This document shows, in pieces, positions 19,885 to 31,717 of a stretch of 64,000 nucleotides of DNA. This stretch comes from Diaporthe sp. PMI_573 (lineage: Eukaryota > Ascomycota > Sordariomycetes > Diaporthales > Diaporthaceae), in contig JAJTUP010000043.1 in assembly GCA_021399435.1 (NCBI GenBank), positions 527,827 through 591,826 on the forward strand, given 5' to 3'. Positions within the stretch are counted from its first letter, which is position 1, and each line of letters opens with the position of its first letter. Both the position numbers and the translations under genes were made by a program. Under the pieces are notes generated by a model, which worked only from the letters and a program-made list of their open reading frames with translations, ran no database searches and was not told where the DNA came from.

Positions 19885-22013
19885 ATGATGGACTTGGATT
19901 TGCTTTCTCTGGTCGGTGTAGTTAAAGCCCCCATTTCTTGTCTCGCCTTCCCAAAGTCTCTCAATGATGGTCGATTACCCAAAGAGTACAATATCAGGCA
20001 AAAAGAACGCCTGTTTCGAAATATCGGTTGCCATCCGCACATATTACGCAACCAAATTCTGGCTGATATTGATCACGCCACATATAAAAAGTTACAATCC
20101 GTGCTTGCAGGCAGCTTGAGGAGTGCAGATCCGCCAACTCTCCCAACCACTATTAAACTCCGTTGCAGGGGCGGGCGACAACGCGCTAAAGCAGCGGAGC
20201 GAGTGCTAGGGCCCGAGTTCCAATGGACAGTACGATTGTATTGTTGCCAAGTGCAAGAAGGTTATAGCAACTCTCATAACATTTGTTAATGACATAGCCG
20301 CTAACTTTATCTAATCACAGAACATAGCCGATTTCATTCGATTGTCCAGATTGTTGCGAATTCTTATTCATTTGAAGCGCCATATACAGCCGGTGAAGTT
20401 TATCGTCAGATCCAGCTGAACCCAGACGCAGCAGAAACAGATCGAAAGGGATGGCTAAGTCATATCAGCAAGTGCAAGGAAGACATTCTTACAAAGTTCT
20501 TGCGGAAAACTGAGATCGTGCAGGCATTAAACAGACTCCTCCGGTTTCCCGGTCTATGGGATGGTCTACAACTTGGCAACTTGCATAAGCATAGAGCCTT
20601 ACATTGCGATGAAGAGATCATCCATTATCTCGCATGCGTTTATCAAACGTGGGATCTCATTACCTTAGGTGTCGATGCTTTTGCTAACGCTGTCGATGTG
20701 GATACTGTTTGTAAACTGGAAAAACTCTTTCCAACTCATCGCGAGGACCTTGCCGCAATCCGGGACTTGTTTCGCTCAAACAAAGTCTTTACAGATATTA
20801 CTGACAAAGGAGAACGCCGAAGTCTAGAGCAAAGCGTGTGCACATTAAAGCGGCGTATTTCAAGCATCGAGACACTCCACAAGGATATGTTGTATTTTTC
20901 ACCCGCAGTTAGGGCCATCTGGAAATTTGTCGCGCCAGATCGATCCCGACGCAGAAACCAGCCGACATTAAGGAATGTGCTCAAAAGGCATTTCCAACCA
21001 AGCGACGGACATATTTACGACAATGGAGATGATTGTCACTATACAAATGATCATTTAGGCAAAGGCGCGTTTTATATCGCGTACACGAGACTCCTCGTAT
21101 TCGCACTGCAGAACTTCGCGGAGCTCAGCTACGAATCCCCGCTCTGTGGCAAGGACGGCCGTCGATTAGTAGGACAAGTTCAACGCAGCGCTGTTCAGCG
21201 ATTTCAACAAAGAGCATATGATCTCGGATTTCGAACCCTCAAGCTAGATGGACGAGATAAAGTTCAGGCAGATGCAGATCAAGCCGTCAAACACGACAAT
21301 ACTCAGCATGATATATTAAACTGCCCAGTGTGGAGGGCAGGTAAGCCTTATTTGAGCGGATACATAGCTCTGCAGTCTGAAGAGGTGGAGAACCAGATTG
21401 AACACCCTTCTATCCCAGCAGATACTCTGTCGCACATTTTGGTGATGGGTAATATTATTGGGCACTTTTTGAAAATGTCGGAATCAGATCCAGCTGAAGA
21501 AGACTGCGCAAATTATGTCCAAGTTTCTAATCAACCCATCGAATATACATGGCGCAAAGAGGATATAAATACAGGACATCCTGTGGACATTGACGAAAGG
21601 TCAGAGAGTGATTATTCTACGATCTGTGTGTCAGAGACTGCGGATAGTGAAATATACAGTCAAACCCAACAAAAACTCCTTAGTTTCAACGTTGATCAAT
21701 CAGCTAAGCCTGCAGAGCTTGATCCACGTCTATCGTTCTTGCCGTTCCTAGATAAACGGCTGCGGCGACAGGGCGGCGTATTTAAACTGCCACCACCAGA
21801 GATCGAGAAAGCCCCGAGGGAAGACGGACATGATATTCAGTACAAGCCAACTGCAACGGACAGCCCTTTAGCAGTAAGTCCTTTGAAATTTCCCATCTTA
21901 TCAACTATCGCTTACAATCACAGCCACCACCATTTCAGAGCGAAATGCGCCTATCTATTCCACCAAAAGTAGTAATACCGCCGATACGTAATATGCGGCC
22001 ATCAAAGACTTGA
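19885..22013 (+). CDS. DUF3723 family protein
   Basis: Model: 19885-20260, 20321-21873, 21924-22013; 672 residues. Intron 1 (60 nt) has GTTATA...GCTAAC...CACAG, phase 1. Intron 2 (50 nt) has GTAAGT...TCACAG, phase 0, and gives a Pro-rich tail ending at 22013. Reading through intron 2 would instead stop at 21972. Typical DUF3723 features are an N-terminal region with the R-N-I-G-C-H pattern, the D-N-G-D-D-C-H-Y block, F-A-L-Q-N-F, and the family's Leu-Gly-Phe motif (L-G-F, about residues 427-429). The biochemical role is unknown. DUF3723 genes are known as recurrent cargo of Starship giant transposons, and the patatin-like gene at 28202 belongs to another such class. A truncated second copy lies at position 1. 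No stop or frameshift seen. Confidence 0.8.
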
Positions 22014-22436
22014 GACCGATTTTGGTGTATCTCGGCTATTGGGCCGTGTTTGCAGGATGGCTTACTTATTCGTTTCAGCCCCAGGACCGCTGTTGCTTTA
22101 GAATAACGATTATCATGTTCGGCACGCTCGAATTGTCATCCTGGACAGTCGCAGTACTCTCCGCCCAAGAGCTGACAGTCGTCCTTTCACAAAGTAGTTA
22201 GCATTTCAGCATATTGAATAGATGAGAGGGGATGCAAACTTCTAGTTAGAGTAACGTTTCTGGACAAGTCGAGCAAGATAACAGCAGTGTGCGAGTTGTT
22301 CCAATGCAAGAAGGCTGCCGAACGGTTTTATAGCGTTTTCAACTTGGCTTCCAGACACGGGTCGTACGGGTGATTTGCACCGAGGCAGCCACCTGTAGCG
22401 TAGGAGACAGCCTGAGGGGTAGTGGTGAAGCTGCTA

Positions 22437-23214
22437 ACTCTGATACCTCGGCTTCCCTTCCTTGTCATCGGCACCAAAAGGTCGTGGTCGTATCTCACAT
22501 CATCCTCCGTCGTCTCAAAGAGAGCCATTTTCGGAAAGACCTTCAGGGTCAAAAGTGCCACTCCTAGATACAACTCGCAATAAGCCGAGCTCCACAAAAT
22601 GTTAGCATACACCTGGGTCGAGTTTGTTAAGTCTGCTATTGAACTCACTTCATGCCCACACACTGTCGACTTCCCCTCGAGAAAGAAAGCAAGCAACGCT
22701 CCAGGTTTGTATATCTGTTGTCATCCTCATCCAGCCATCGTTCTGGCAAGAAGGCTTCTGAGTTTGGGAAGACCTCTTCGTTATGGTGCATAATCGCGGA
22801 AGACATGCCCACTGCGAACCCTCTCGGTATGATATACTCAACCTTGTTTGTATCTTTGGCATTTCCTCGATATACCAAATCTCCGTACTGAGCAATCCTC
22901 GGTGTGCGTCCCGATATACCATATGAAAGCCGCAAACCTTCCATGATAACCCCCTTTAAGTATGGAATTTTCTCTAACTCAACCCAAGAAAGTTCTTGTC
23001 TTCAGAAAAAGCTCCCTTTAGCTCCCTGGTCAGCCGACTCAGGATACCGGGCTGAGAGAGTAGGTAGAATGTGATAACAGAGAGTGACCAAGCCGTTGTT
23101 TCCGTACCAGCCATCAAGAGGGCCATGCCCTCTGCAGATAGGCGGTCGAGTTCCTTGTCAATGTCTGAGGGCGCTGAGCTGTCCGCAATATCTCTAAACG
23201 GTGTCGCGCAGCCA
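22437..23214 (-). pseudogene. Cytochrome P450, C-terminal half, frameshifted
   Basis: Minus strand, in order: the I-helix (A-G-T-E-T-T, about 23120-23090), a frameshift near 22985 (V-E-L-E-K-I-P-Y-L-K-G-V-I appears in a new frame), the K-helix region E-G-L-R-L-S-Y-G, the P-E-R-W motif, the heme-binding F-S-R-G-S-R-Q-C-V-G-M with its Cys ligand, an intron (GTGAGT...AG), then A-Y-C-E-L-Y-L-G-V-A and the C-terminal strands. The N-terminal half (membrane anchor to H-helix) is absent; its place is taken by a REG1-like fragment. It cannot make a working enzyme. Confidence 0.88.
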
Positions 23215-23619
23215 CTAGGCGTGCCCGCCAGGGCTTGAGAAACCATTTCGGGAACGCGAATATAAACTGTCTCTATCCGTCTCTGGGGCCTCCCGCATAT
23301 CTTCTTGGTGCTTGAGCATTGTCGGTGGAAGCATCGTAATCGTTTTTCCGTCGGAAGGCAATGAGTTCTTTCCCTTCTTCGATTTCTTCCTGACCAGGGG
23401 AGCCCGATTTCGTGGGCGCGCCAGCTTCATCATGACGCCGTCATCAGAATCACTGTCGCTAAGTTGATCGGTATCAATATCATCGTCGCCGTCCTTAGCC
23501 TCGACGGCGATACATTGCTCGACTTTGTCATTGAAGTGGATGTGTTTTCGCTCGACGCCTGGCGATGAGATCCCAGAGGATGTTGGCGTTGGCAGCACAC
23601 TAGAGGTATCGCGGCTCAT
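23215..23619 (-). pseudogene. REG1-like (PP1 regulatory subunit) fragment
   Basis: A 134-codon minus-strand frame carrying the hallmark of fungal Reg1/Hex2-type phosphatase regulators: K-H-I-H-F-N-D-K-V-E-Q-C-I-A-V, which includes an RVxF-like PP1-docking motif, followed by an acidic Ser/Asp run, basic K-K-S-K-K-G-K, and the T-I-T-M-L-P-P-T segment. Normal family members are several hundred residues long, so only an internal piece remains. It ends where the P450 relic begins. Reg1 proteins target PP1 to glucose-repression substrates; this copy should be inert. Confidence 0.75.
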
Positions 23620-23702
23620 TCGTCTTAAGAGGCTTTTGTTGTTGAGCTTGATTGTCTACTTCACCATCCGTACTCTCTGTTTCCACTAAATATTCTTTCA
23701 AT

Positions 23703-24872
23703 CTATATTGGCAGTTCCTGATTGGTACGATATATTCCAAATCCTGCGTACATCATGTGAGGCATTCTGTCTATGTCAACGTCGTCGTTCTCAACAGCGT
23801 AGACTGGACCAGTGACTGTGCGGAATTCTCTCACGATGTTGACCTCTTCATAGCACGTCGTAATGGTGAACAAATTCCGATATTTCCTCAGCTGCTTCAA
23901 TGCTGTGTCGATGTCGCTACCCAATCGGAAGGTAACTTGTTCCGCAGCCTTCTCGACCTCAGGAATGTCTTTCCAGTGTCCCACCAACCGTCGAGAAACA
24001 CTTGTTAAGAAAATAATAGTTAGCTGCTGGAAATGAGGGAAGAATTCCAGGATGTAATTTTCCGACTCGTAAGACTCTCGGAAGGTGAAAACAACGGCGG
24101 CTGGCCTACGAAGCTCGCGAGGCATCTTGTCGGGAACAGTTCCATTGTACCATGCCTCATAACCGAAGTACCGGGCCTGTCTTTCGTCGACTGCGATATG
24201 TTTGACTCTATTGAGACCACGTAGGTCTGTAAGCGCCTGTGGATGTTGGTCAAACTCCCATGCATGGTCGAAGCCGAGGACATCTCGATCGGAGTTCCAC
24301 CAAGTTCCAGCATCATCATAGTCGTTGCCGAAAATAATGGAACCGTGTTGGAGTGCGATACTGCGAGATTCCCTGCAGATTCGCATAACAACTGGAACCT
24401 CCAAGTAAAACATGGTGCCATCTTTGTCGAAATCCCAGTCATAGACTCTGAAGAACCACCTGCCCTTGCGACCTTTGATTTCTTTGGTGCGGTCGCGGCC
24501 ATACCACGCCTGCGCCCGTAGTAATCGTTTACCCGGAAGGAGCAGCTCCCAGATGACGATACGCAGCTCGAGCGGCAGATGAAATAACCCCCTTCGACCC
24601 TTCATATTTATATCCTGGACAGCAACATGATGGAGAATGCCGATCTCTGTATTGATACCAGGCGATCCTGGGCTGTCGAGACAGTGGTTAATATAAACCA
24701 TGGTCAACTGGGGTCCGCAGCCCTTCTTGCTCGCTTTATCGTGGGAGTAGTTTGGAATCGACTTTTCCGCCTCGTCGTCGATGTAGATACTGGTCAGATT
24801 GCAGTGGTTCCCGGGGGCGGCGTCAGGACTGACTTCTGTACAGCCTACGATTGTATCGGTTACCGGAGACAT
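23703..24872 (-). CDS. 2EXR-domain protein
   Basis: Intact single exon, 389 residues, ATG at 24872. A disordered 90-residue N-terminus is followed by a 2EXR domain: F-x-L-P-L-E-L-R-I-V-I-W-E, a strand region with W-F-F-R-V-Y, then V-M-R-I-C-R-E-S-R-S-I-A-L and the W-W-N-S-D-R-D-V-L pattern. The C-terminal 200 residues contain helices and strands typical of these fungal F-box-like proteins. The molecular function of 2EXR proteins is not established. Families are strongly expanded in ascomycetes and frequent in accessory regions. No breaks were seen, in contrast to the P450/REG1 relic immediately downstream. Confidence 0.8.
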   Translation of the reverse strand: MSPVTDTIVGCTEVSPDAAPGNHCNLTSIYIDDEAEKSIPNYSHDKASKKGCGPQLTMVYINHCLDSPGSPGINTEIGILHHVAVQDINMKGRRGLFHLPLELRIVIWELLLPGKRLLRAQAWYGRDRTKEIKGRKGRWFFRVYDWDFDKDGTMFYLEVPVVMRICRESRSIALQHGSIIFGNDYDDAGTWWNSDRDVLGFDHAWEFDQHPQALTDLRGLNRVKHIAVDERQARYFGYEAWYNGTVPDKMPRELRRPAAVVFTFRESYESENYILEFFPHFQQLTIIFLTSVSRRLVGHWKDIPEVEKAAEQVTFRLGSDIDTALKQLRKYRNLFTITTCYEEVNIVREFRTVTGPVYAVENDDVDIDRMPHMMYAGFGIYRTNQELPI

Positions 24873-25928
24873 TGTCGAGCAGCGGTCAGAAGTGTGCTGC
24901 TGCGGCCGAGGAGCAGTTATATGAAGTAATGATTTAGGAAGAGCTGTTACCTGCTGATTGCTTATAGTTGCCTCTTTGACATGAATTTCGCTCTAAGAAG
25001 GAAAGAAGAAGAGTAACTTCTATTATGGGCGAGGAGGGGAAGGTGGGGCACTTTGGCCGCCGCGTCGATATGCGGATTGCTGCGGGAGCCCGTTGAAATC
25101 TTCGACTGCAAGTTGAATGATGCGGCCTGGGGGGCATCGCCGTATTCGCCACTATAAGCATTAACATTTGCGCCCTTGTCAACATTATGTTAAGTTTAGA
25201 CTAGATTTCTTAAACGCTTAACCAAGAGATTTCGTTGGTTACATAGCATTACATGGTTTATAGGGCAAAGTCCACAGGAAACAAAGATCAAGGGTAAAAC
25301 CTGGATAGACCAAATACTGGCCCTGAAGCTTCTGTCCTACATTAGCAATCTTACACTGGCTGACTGGATCGACCTCCTGTGACATCATCTACTCTCAGAA
25401 TCTGTCGGCATATATCAAATTGAACTTTGGCGACGTTCGCTGTATCCGCCGGTCAGGTTTCATGCTACTTTTTGCTGGGGCTTTTGAGCAGGTACTTACC
25501 CCCAGTCCCAGCGCTTGCCTCGTAGTAATGCTCACCCCACTCTTGTGAGCCGGCAAATGGTGGGACATCTCGTGGGATCATGTCCTCCCGCCAACAGTAC
25601 TGCCAGAAATTAGATCAGTGTAATAAGTACCAATACCCAACCACGTTCCACAGATTCCTTTCCTGCATCTCAATCTATTAATCACCTTAGACACACAACC
25701 AAATTAAGGAACCGAGAACTTACACAGTCAAATTCTGGAAATACCCTATAGGACATACTTTGTAAAACCAAGGAGGTGCGTTGCTGGGAGGGCGGCTCCA
25801 CGTATCTCAGAAATCCTGATACCTTAGATTAGCATTTCGAAACAAGAATAGTTGCACGCACTCAATACATAAACTCACAATCTCCCTGAATTCTGAGGAA
25901 ATGATCTTCGCCACTATCCTAAATGACA
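24873..25928. other. No supported gene
   Basis: No open frame of note and no motif. The last stretch probably contains the promoter of the secreted-protein gene that starts at 25929. Confidence 0.5.
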
Positions 25929-26684
25929 ATGTCGGCCTCGCTCTTGTCCCTCTTCTTCTATACTGTAGCCGCCGCTACTTGTGTTACAGGGCCTGCCATA
26001 GCATTGACAAAAGGGGGTACCCTTACAGCTAGGTAATCACCAGATCAGGGGACCAGAGGAATGATAGCTAATGATCAGCAGCAACGATGATGCCTGCCAG
26101 GGCAATACCTCTGCTTTAAGATGTGCAGCGCAAACCTCAGCCGCTCAATTCACTTCGCATACGGCATCCGAAACATTCAAGTCCCTTACCCCGACAGATT
26201 CTACAATCGAGGATTCTGCGATCACAAGCCATTCCTCATTTGAGACTTCTACATCGTCTTTGCTTTGTACAACGCTGGGTGCAGCGCCTGGATTGGGCAG
26301 GGATCGGAACGCATGTGTATGTACTGCCGAGTCTACGACGGTTACCCTGCCAATGGAAGTGATTACTTCCGATGACTCGAGGCTTGTAACGTGCAATTAT
26401 CAATCAATCCCGAGCACATGGAGTACAATTTCTACCTCAACGGCTGTTTGGACAGACTCGGTCAATTGTCAGGTATGTTCCCAGGCCGGCGTTGCAAACC
26501 CAAGAAGATGCGATAAAATTCCCGATTGCACACCTGCTGTCACCACAATTTATACGACAACACATACGACGACGTCCTTTACAGTATGTGTACCAAAATC
26601 AATTTTTAAAAGGCTGTAACAAATGAATAGCTAATCCGACAGACAATTACTCTACCTACTGAAACGGATGGTGGGGCCGGGTAG
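25929..26684 (+). CDS. Secreted Ser/Thr-rich, cysteine-containing protein
   Basis: Proposed model: 25929-26032, 26082-26583, 26643-26684; 215 residues. Exon 1 encodes a clear signal peptide (M-S-A-S-L-L-S-L-F-F-Y-T-V-A-A-A). Intron 1 (49 nt) has GTAATC...GCTAAT...GCAG and restores the frame. Intron 2 (59 nt) has GTATGT...GCTAAT...GACAG, phase 0, and leads to a short exon ending T-E-T-D-G-G-A-G. The mature protein is rich in Ser/Thr, likely O-glycosylated, with about ten cysteines and a T-T-T repeat segment near the end. No catalytic domain or GPI signal is seen. It may be a cell-wall or effector-like protein. The intron 1 acceptor is the least certain point. Confidence 0.5.
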
Positions 26685-28201
26685 AAGGCGGTTCCCCATC
26701 TGAGTTTGCCCGGGATACATTTTCAAAGTTCGACAAATGCAGGCCTTGTATTACTGCTTTACTATAATCATGGGTTATAGGTGGAAATAAGGACGTGAAA
26801 GTTAGAGTACAACAAAACAATCGCTCATTCGGAATAGTCTAATATGCTTTCTTTAAAAATGCTTGGGTGTCTCATAATTCGTATAGAGAAGTAATAGTGG
26901 CCTAAGAGCATTAGCATATATGGTTCTGTTTTTCCCTGCGTTATACTCATTTTACTCAGATCCTTCGACGGTACTTGGTCTCCAACGGTATGTATTACTT
27001 GCAGTGTCGATTGCATCTTCCAGTAACGTTTTGTCTGGATTTTCCCTTCAACATCATACAAAAGAGAGGGTGCTCCAGTCTGCCCAGTACAGTACACACT
27101 ATGGTTGGCTGTCCTGTAGCTGGATGGATACATATGTACATAATGTTCTGTACGCTTACTTATGAGCACCAAGAGTCTAAAAGGCGGGAGGGTATTGGTA
27201 CTTTATCACACGGATCGAAATGAGACAGCACATTGGGCAGCTTATTCCATCCGTCTTTCCAAGTACTGTACTTTCGGGCCATGCTCACAAGTCATTTGTA
27301 CCCCTCACCACCTAATTTAGAATCAAAATTTCTGTTTTAGGACAGCAACTGTGAAGAGGGTAAAGAAAGCCTAATCTCTCTATCTCGCTTGCTCTACCAG
27401 ATATTTATAGCTGCGTAATTACGCATTATGCCTAATGATAGGCAAACGCATCGCGATATAGCTCGTTCAAGCAATTTGATATTGGAAGTCGGAAGCTACA
27501 CGTCTCGTTGAAGCATATTTCCTTAAATCCGATATCCATAGATCGACTACGTAAAGTTACATCAATTGGCGGGCGCGATTAAAAATCGATCTAGGGGATA
27601 CAGGCACTTCAGCCTTGCAGACCGCAAAAGTCCCCTCGTGTTCCGAAAATAGTGTGATTGAATTACACATGGACAACATAAGCAGCGAGGCCAGAAAAGT
27701 CTCGTATACGCAGCTCTCGACATCCTTTTCTATCGGCTGTATGCAAGTCAGGGGTGCCTAATGTTAACATCTGTTGGAAAATACAAAACCCCGCTCGTGT
27801 TGGCAATGGGGACTATTCTGTAACCGCCTTGCGCTCAGCAAGATCCGAGACCTTGGCCATCATCAGGAAGCGCTGAGCTGCTGAAACCGCTTCTGGCGCT
27901 TCGCTAACAGAGGAATGATTGGTGACGACGTATGCAACAGTCTTGTTTCAGCTTGGCTGATTGTTTGAATCGAACCTCAGCCTGACCCGCCCTACGTTGC
28001 TTTCTGATTTACCACTTCATTACAGGGGCTCCATTATGGGGAACTCTTACTACAGCCAAATGTCGCGAGAAAAGAAGCTCTCATTATTTGAAAAAGCGAC
28101 CACAGGCCTCAGGCTTCTGATCCACGGATTCCCTTCCGGCACTGATATGCCACCCGGGCAGCCTTCTCAGCCTGCTCAGCGAGGAGACTGCAACGGATCC
28201 G
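26685..28201. other. No supported gene
   Basis: AT-rich, with only motif-free frames. The frame at 27961-28209 overlaps the 5' side of the patatin-like gene. In the patatin frame the sequence is open from about 28122, so a further 5' exon or a lost N-terminus may lie here. Confidence 0.5.
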
Positions 28202-30806
28202 ATGGATAGTTTCTCTTCGGTCGATATCGTCGCCCTCTTCCCGTGCGGGTCTATATCTCCCGACGCGCGCTTTCGAGCGCTCAAAGAGCTGCTCATGGAC
28301 CGTTCGGACGAGATACGTGAAGCGAGATACAGATCGCGCCAGCTCTTCTCGGTTACGCATTTTACCGCGTTGCTCGAAAGCGCGTGCGAGCATTTCGCCA
28401 CTAATTCTTCCCAGCCGTTTGACTATATTCGGGCATCACGATCGCAGAACCCTGTCGCTAAAGATCTGGATCAGCATATCTCCACTTTCCTACAGTCCAT
28501 CAAGACCCCAGGAGAGCTGGTCGACTTCGCCGCGCCAGTCCTCGGATCCAGCCTGCTCCTAGACAACTACCTCCCCGAAAACCATTGTAAGATAGTCACT
28601 CCCATCTGTCTAATCGCATCTGTTCTTATGTTCTGTAGTATTCCAGCCCTCGGAAGTTTTCAGGACCTTGTACAGAGATATCTTACTCAAGGTAAGCGAG
28701 CAGAGGGTAATGTCCTTTGATCAATCCTCCGACGTCATGCTTCGCAGCGGCTTTATAAACGTGATTGAGAAACATGTTGGCCAATTGTTTGACCGACTTA
28801 TCCGGGAAGCCAAGACCTCGGCCGAAATCCACAGAGAGATTCTCAGTCGTTATCGGACCCACTGGGAGTCAATACATTGCAATACCACTTGTCTCTCCTG
28901 CCTGCGCCGACGACCACAGTACGGTCTTCATTGCGGACATGTCGTCTGCGAGAACTGTGTCCTTGTCTTTGGTAGCCAGTCGCCAGAAGATCCATGGCTC
29001 TACGAATTGAAAACATGCTTCCTTTGTGGGAAAGAGATGCTAGGCGGGATATTAGTTCGCGTGCACCCACCTACCGCAGGCGTTGGGGTGCTGTGCATCG
29101 ACGGCGGAGGCGTGCGGGGGATCGCCCCGCTTAGATTGATGAGGAGGATCCAGGAGCGCATTGGCCTGCCGATTTCTTTCCAGAGGCTGTTCCAAGTTGC
29201 CTTCGGGGTCAGCTCAGGTACATTCCCGCCCACCAAACTAAGAATCTGACTGACTCATGTAGGAGGTCTGATCGTCGCAGACGTTTTCCTGAATGGCAGT
29301 TCGATTGATGAATCGACAGATAGGTTTGAGAGACTGGCACGAGTGATCTTCCAGCGGCGCGAGTTGATCATTCCGTTCCTACCCCGATTCCTAAGGCCAC
29401 TGGTGGCGCAAATAACGGGGAGCTCTGGTCCGCTTCCTGGCCTGTTCCGTTTCTTAGATGTGATCGTGTCGTATTTTGCTGACGGCTTGTATCCTCCGGA
29501 ACATATCGAGGCTGCCCTGAAAGAAGCCTTCGGAAACGAGAGGGCTATATCGGACGTCTCGCACGCGACAGCTAGTGGGACAATCGTTGGTCTACCGGCC
29601 GCTACGGTCAGCAAGAGGCCTCGCAGCCGCATCTTCACCAATTACAACGGTATAGGCGATCGTGAAGAGGCTCTCGGTAAGCCCACACCGATCCGCATCA
29701 TTTTTTTCGTTCAGTTTCCCACGAAGTTGATAAAGGCAAAACCATGGCAGTCTAATGGAGTCGTACAGACCACGTGATCAAACCGGGCAACGAATCAGGA
29801 AGGGTAAAGCTCTGGGAGATGTAAGTTGATCCTCGTTCCAATGCTTGTGCAGTCTTTAATGATATCCAGATTGCGCGCCATATGTGCGGCGCCCGGGTAA
29901 GTCGAATCCACCCACAACCTTCTATCCTCAACTTTTGACATTATCACCAGATATTTCCCCCCGAAAGAAATCCATGACATTGGTGTTTTCCAGGATGCAG
30001 GTCCCCTCGAGAATGACCCAGTTGTCTCGGCACTGACTGAAGCGGCGGCCATGTATCCACACGTGGAAGAGCCCAACTTTGTTGTCTCACTCGGCACAGG
30101 AGAGCCTGCACCTGATAATTCGTCCTCGATAGACGTCTCGCGTGACATATGGAGGAACGGAACCTTACCTAGACTTTTTCGACTGTTCTGGGAGAAGATG
30201 AGAGACGAAAAAATGCGGCAGGTATTTCACGGTAGTGGCCGGTATCACCGGCTCAATGTTCGTTTCGACGACATGGAGCCGAGGCTGGATGACACGCAGA
30301 GTATTGCAGCAGTCGGATTGAAAACAGAGAGCGAACAGGGCTTATCCGCTGCGATCGAAAGAGTAGCCTATAGCATTACGGCCTCACTGTTCTACTTCGA
30401 ACTGAAGACAAGGCCGGAAACATGCGAGGGTGGGTATAGTGCTGTCGGCCATATTTTATGCTCCCTCAGGCACGGCGACCCAGCGTTCGGCCCTCTGTGC
30501 GATCGACTCTCCCAAAGCGGAGCTCAATTCCTTGTCGATGGGTGCGCCATTGGGCCCGCTCACGATTTGTCTTGTTTCGCCGATGATGGTAACTTCCGAA
30601 GACGCGTTGAGATAAAAACACCGGGAGCTTTCACAGTATCGCTGAAACAGGGGAGCCAAGAGCCGTTTGATGTCAGTGGGTCTCCTTTTTCTATCGAAAG
30701 GTTGATAGTCGTGCAGGGTTTCAAGGCTGCTTTCGGTAGGCCGGATTGCAAGAGGAAACGGTCCAATGATGTGTCATATCAGCGGAACAAGTTTCAAAGA
30801 TTTTGA
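28202..30806 (+). CDS. Patatin-like phospholipase with RING-like finger
   Basis: Model: 28202-28586, 28639-29217, 29263-29676, 29769-29820, 29870-29896, 29951-30806; 770 residues. All five introns are GT-AG and keep the frame. Residues 213-258 form a RING-like zinc finger (Cys213-x2-Cys216, Cys227, His229, Cys232-x2-Cys235, Cys255-x2-Cys258). The patatin domain follows: oxyanion loop G-G-G-V-R-G (284-289), nucleophile elbow G-V-S-S-G (318-322) and the catalytic Asp in D-A-G (about 501; D-G-A/G is usual). Such enzymes hydrolyse acyl lipids, and in fungi related proteins are linked to heterokaryon incompatibility and Starship cargo. The family usually has a longer N-terminus; the relic at 15027-15715 preserves that part, so this gene may be 5'-truncated or start upstream. 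Confidence 0.8.
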
Positions 30807-31717
30807 CGAAGTATAGATAGAAAATGAAAACGAATTCTCTACCCTATCTTTGTGGGATATTTCAATGCTCAGAGCAAATTGATCACAGAGCAGCATAGAA
30901 AATGTCCAGTATAAATCACATGAGGCTTCTCCGGACTTGTTTGCGTTAATCGTCCGTTGTTCAGTCCTACGAAAGTGCGTAACGCGCCTTGCCTCAGCGT
31001 CATTCGGCAGGCTTTCATCAGGAGTTCTTCTGTGTTTCTCGACTCTGCGGATGAGCCTTTCCCCGCCTCTGAACTCTTTTGGTGGTAGCCTTCAGAACGC
31101 CATTGCGCGGTTCTTGGCTGTGATATACGAAGACAACCAGCAGGCTGCGCATTACATGCCTTCGAACTCTTGAATTTGGTGCTGCCGAAATCATTGTCTT
31201 GGGATGCGATACCGCCTGTGAAAGACTCAGTCTTGAAGAACGGGCTGCCGCCTTGCCCTCATAAGAAAACCTTTTTCCAGAGCTTTCCCCAATGGTGCAA
31301 CAGCCGAGAGAGAAGACGAGAGAAACTACCTTGGCCTGGAATGACCTCGCTCAGACTAAACGAAGGTTTGAGCTGAAAGGATTGGGCCCGTTAACCCCAG
31401 TGGAAAGGATGCCACTGTGCGAGCATCGCTATCCGTGATTCAATACCTCCACGCCTTACAATTGAGTCACCGACCCAACTACATATGACTTCTTCCCTGG
31501 AAATACTATCCAAGACATATGTCACAAGGCTCGGGAATTTGTTAACATATATAAACCAATACTACCATTTGCAGCGGTTGGCTTTATAACAAAGATAATA
31601 TCATATCACACATTAAATTTAGAGTTAGCATGTCTTGACAAATAGGACACATACGCTTTTAGGTCAACCCTACCACAAGCTAGACAAATGAGTAACAACG
31701 AGTAACCAAGGTCGACG
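30807..31717. other. No supported gene
   Basis: Short frames only (for example 30937-31173 and 31170-31376 on +) without motifs. AT-rich after 31500. Confidence 0.5.

Noticed and set aside
30430..30766. Short frames on both strands over the patatin last exon
   Set aside because: Shadows of the patatin coding frame.
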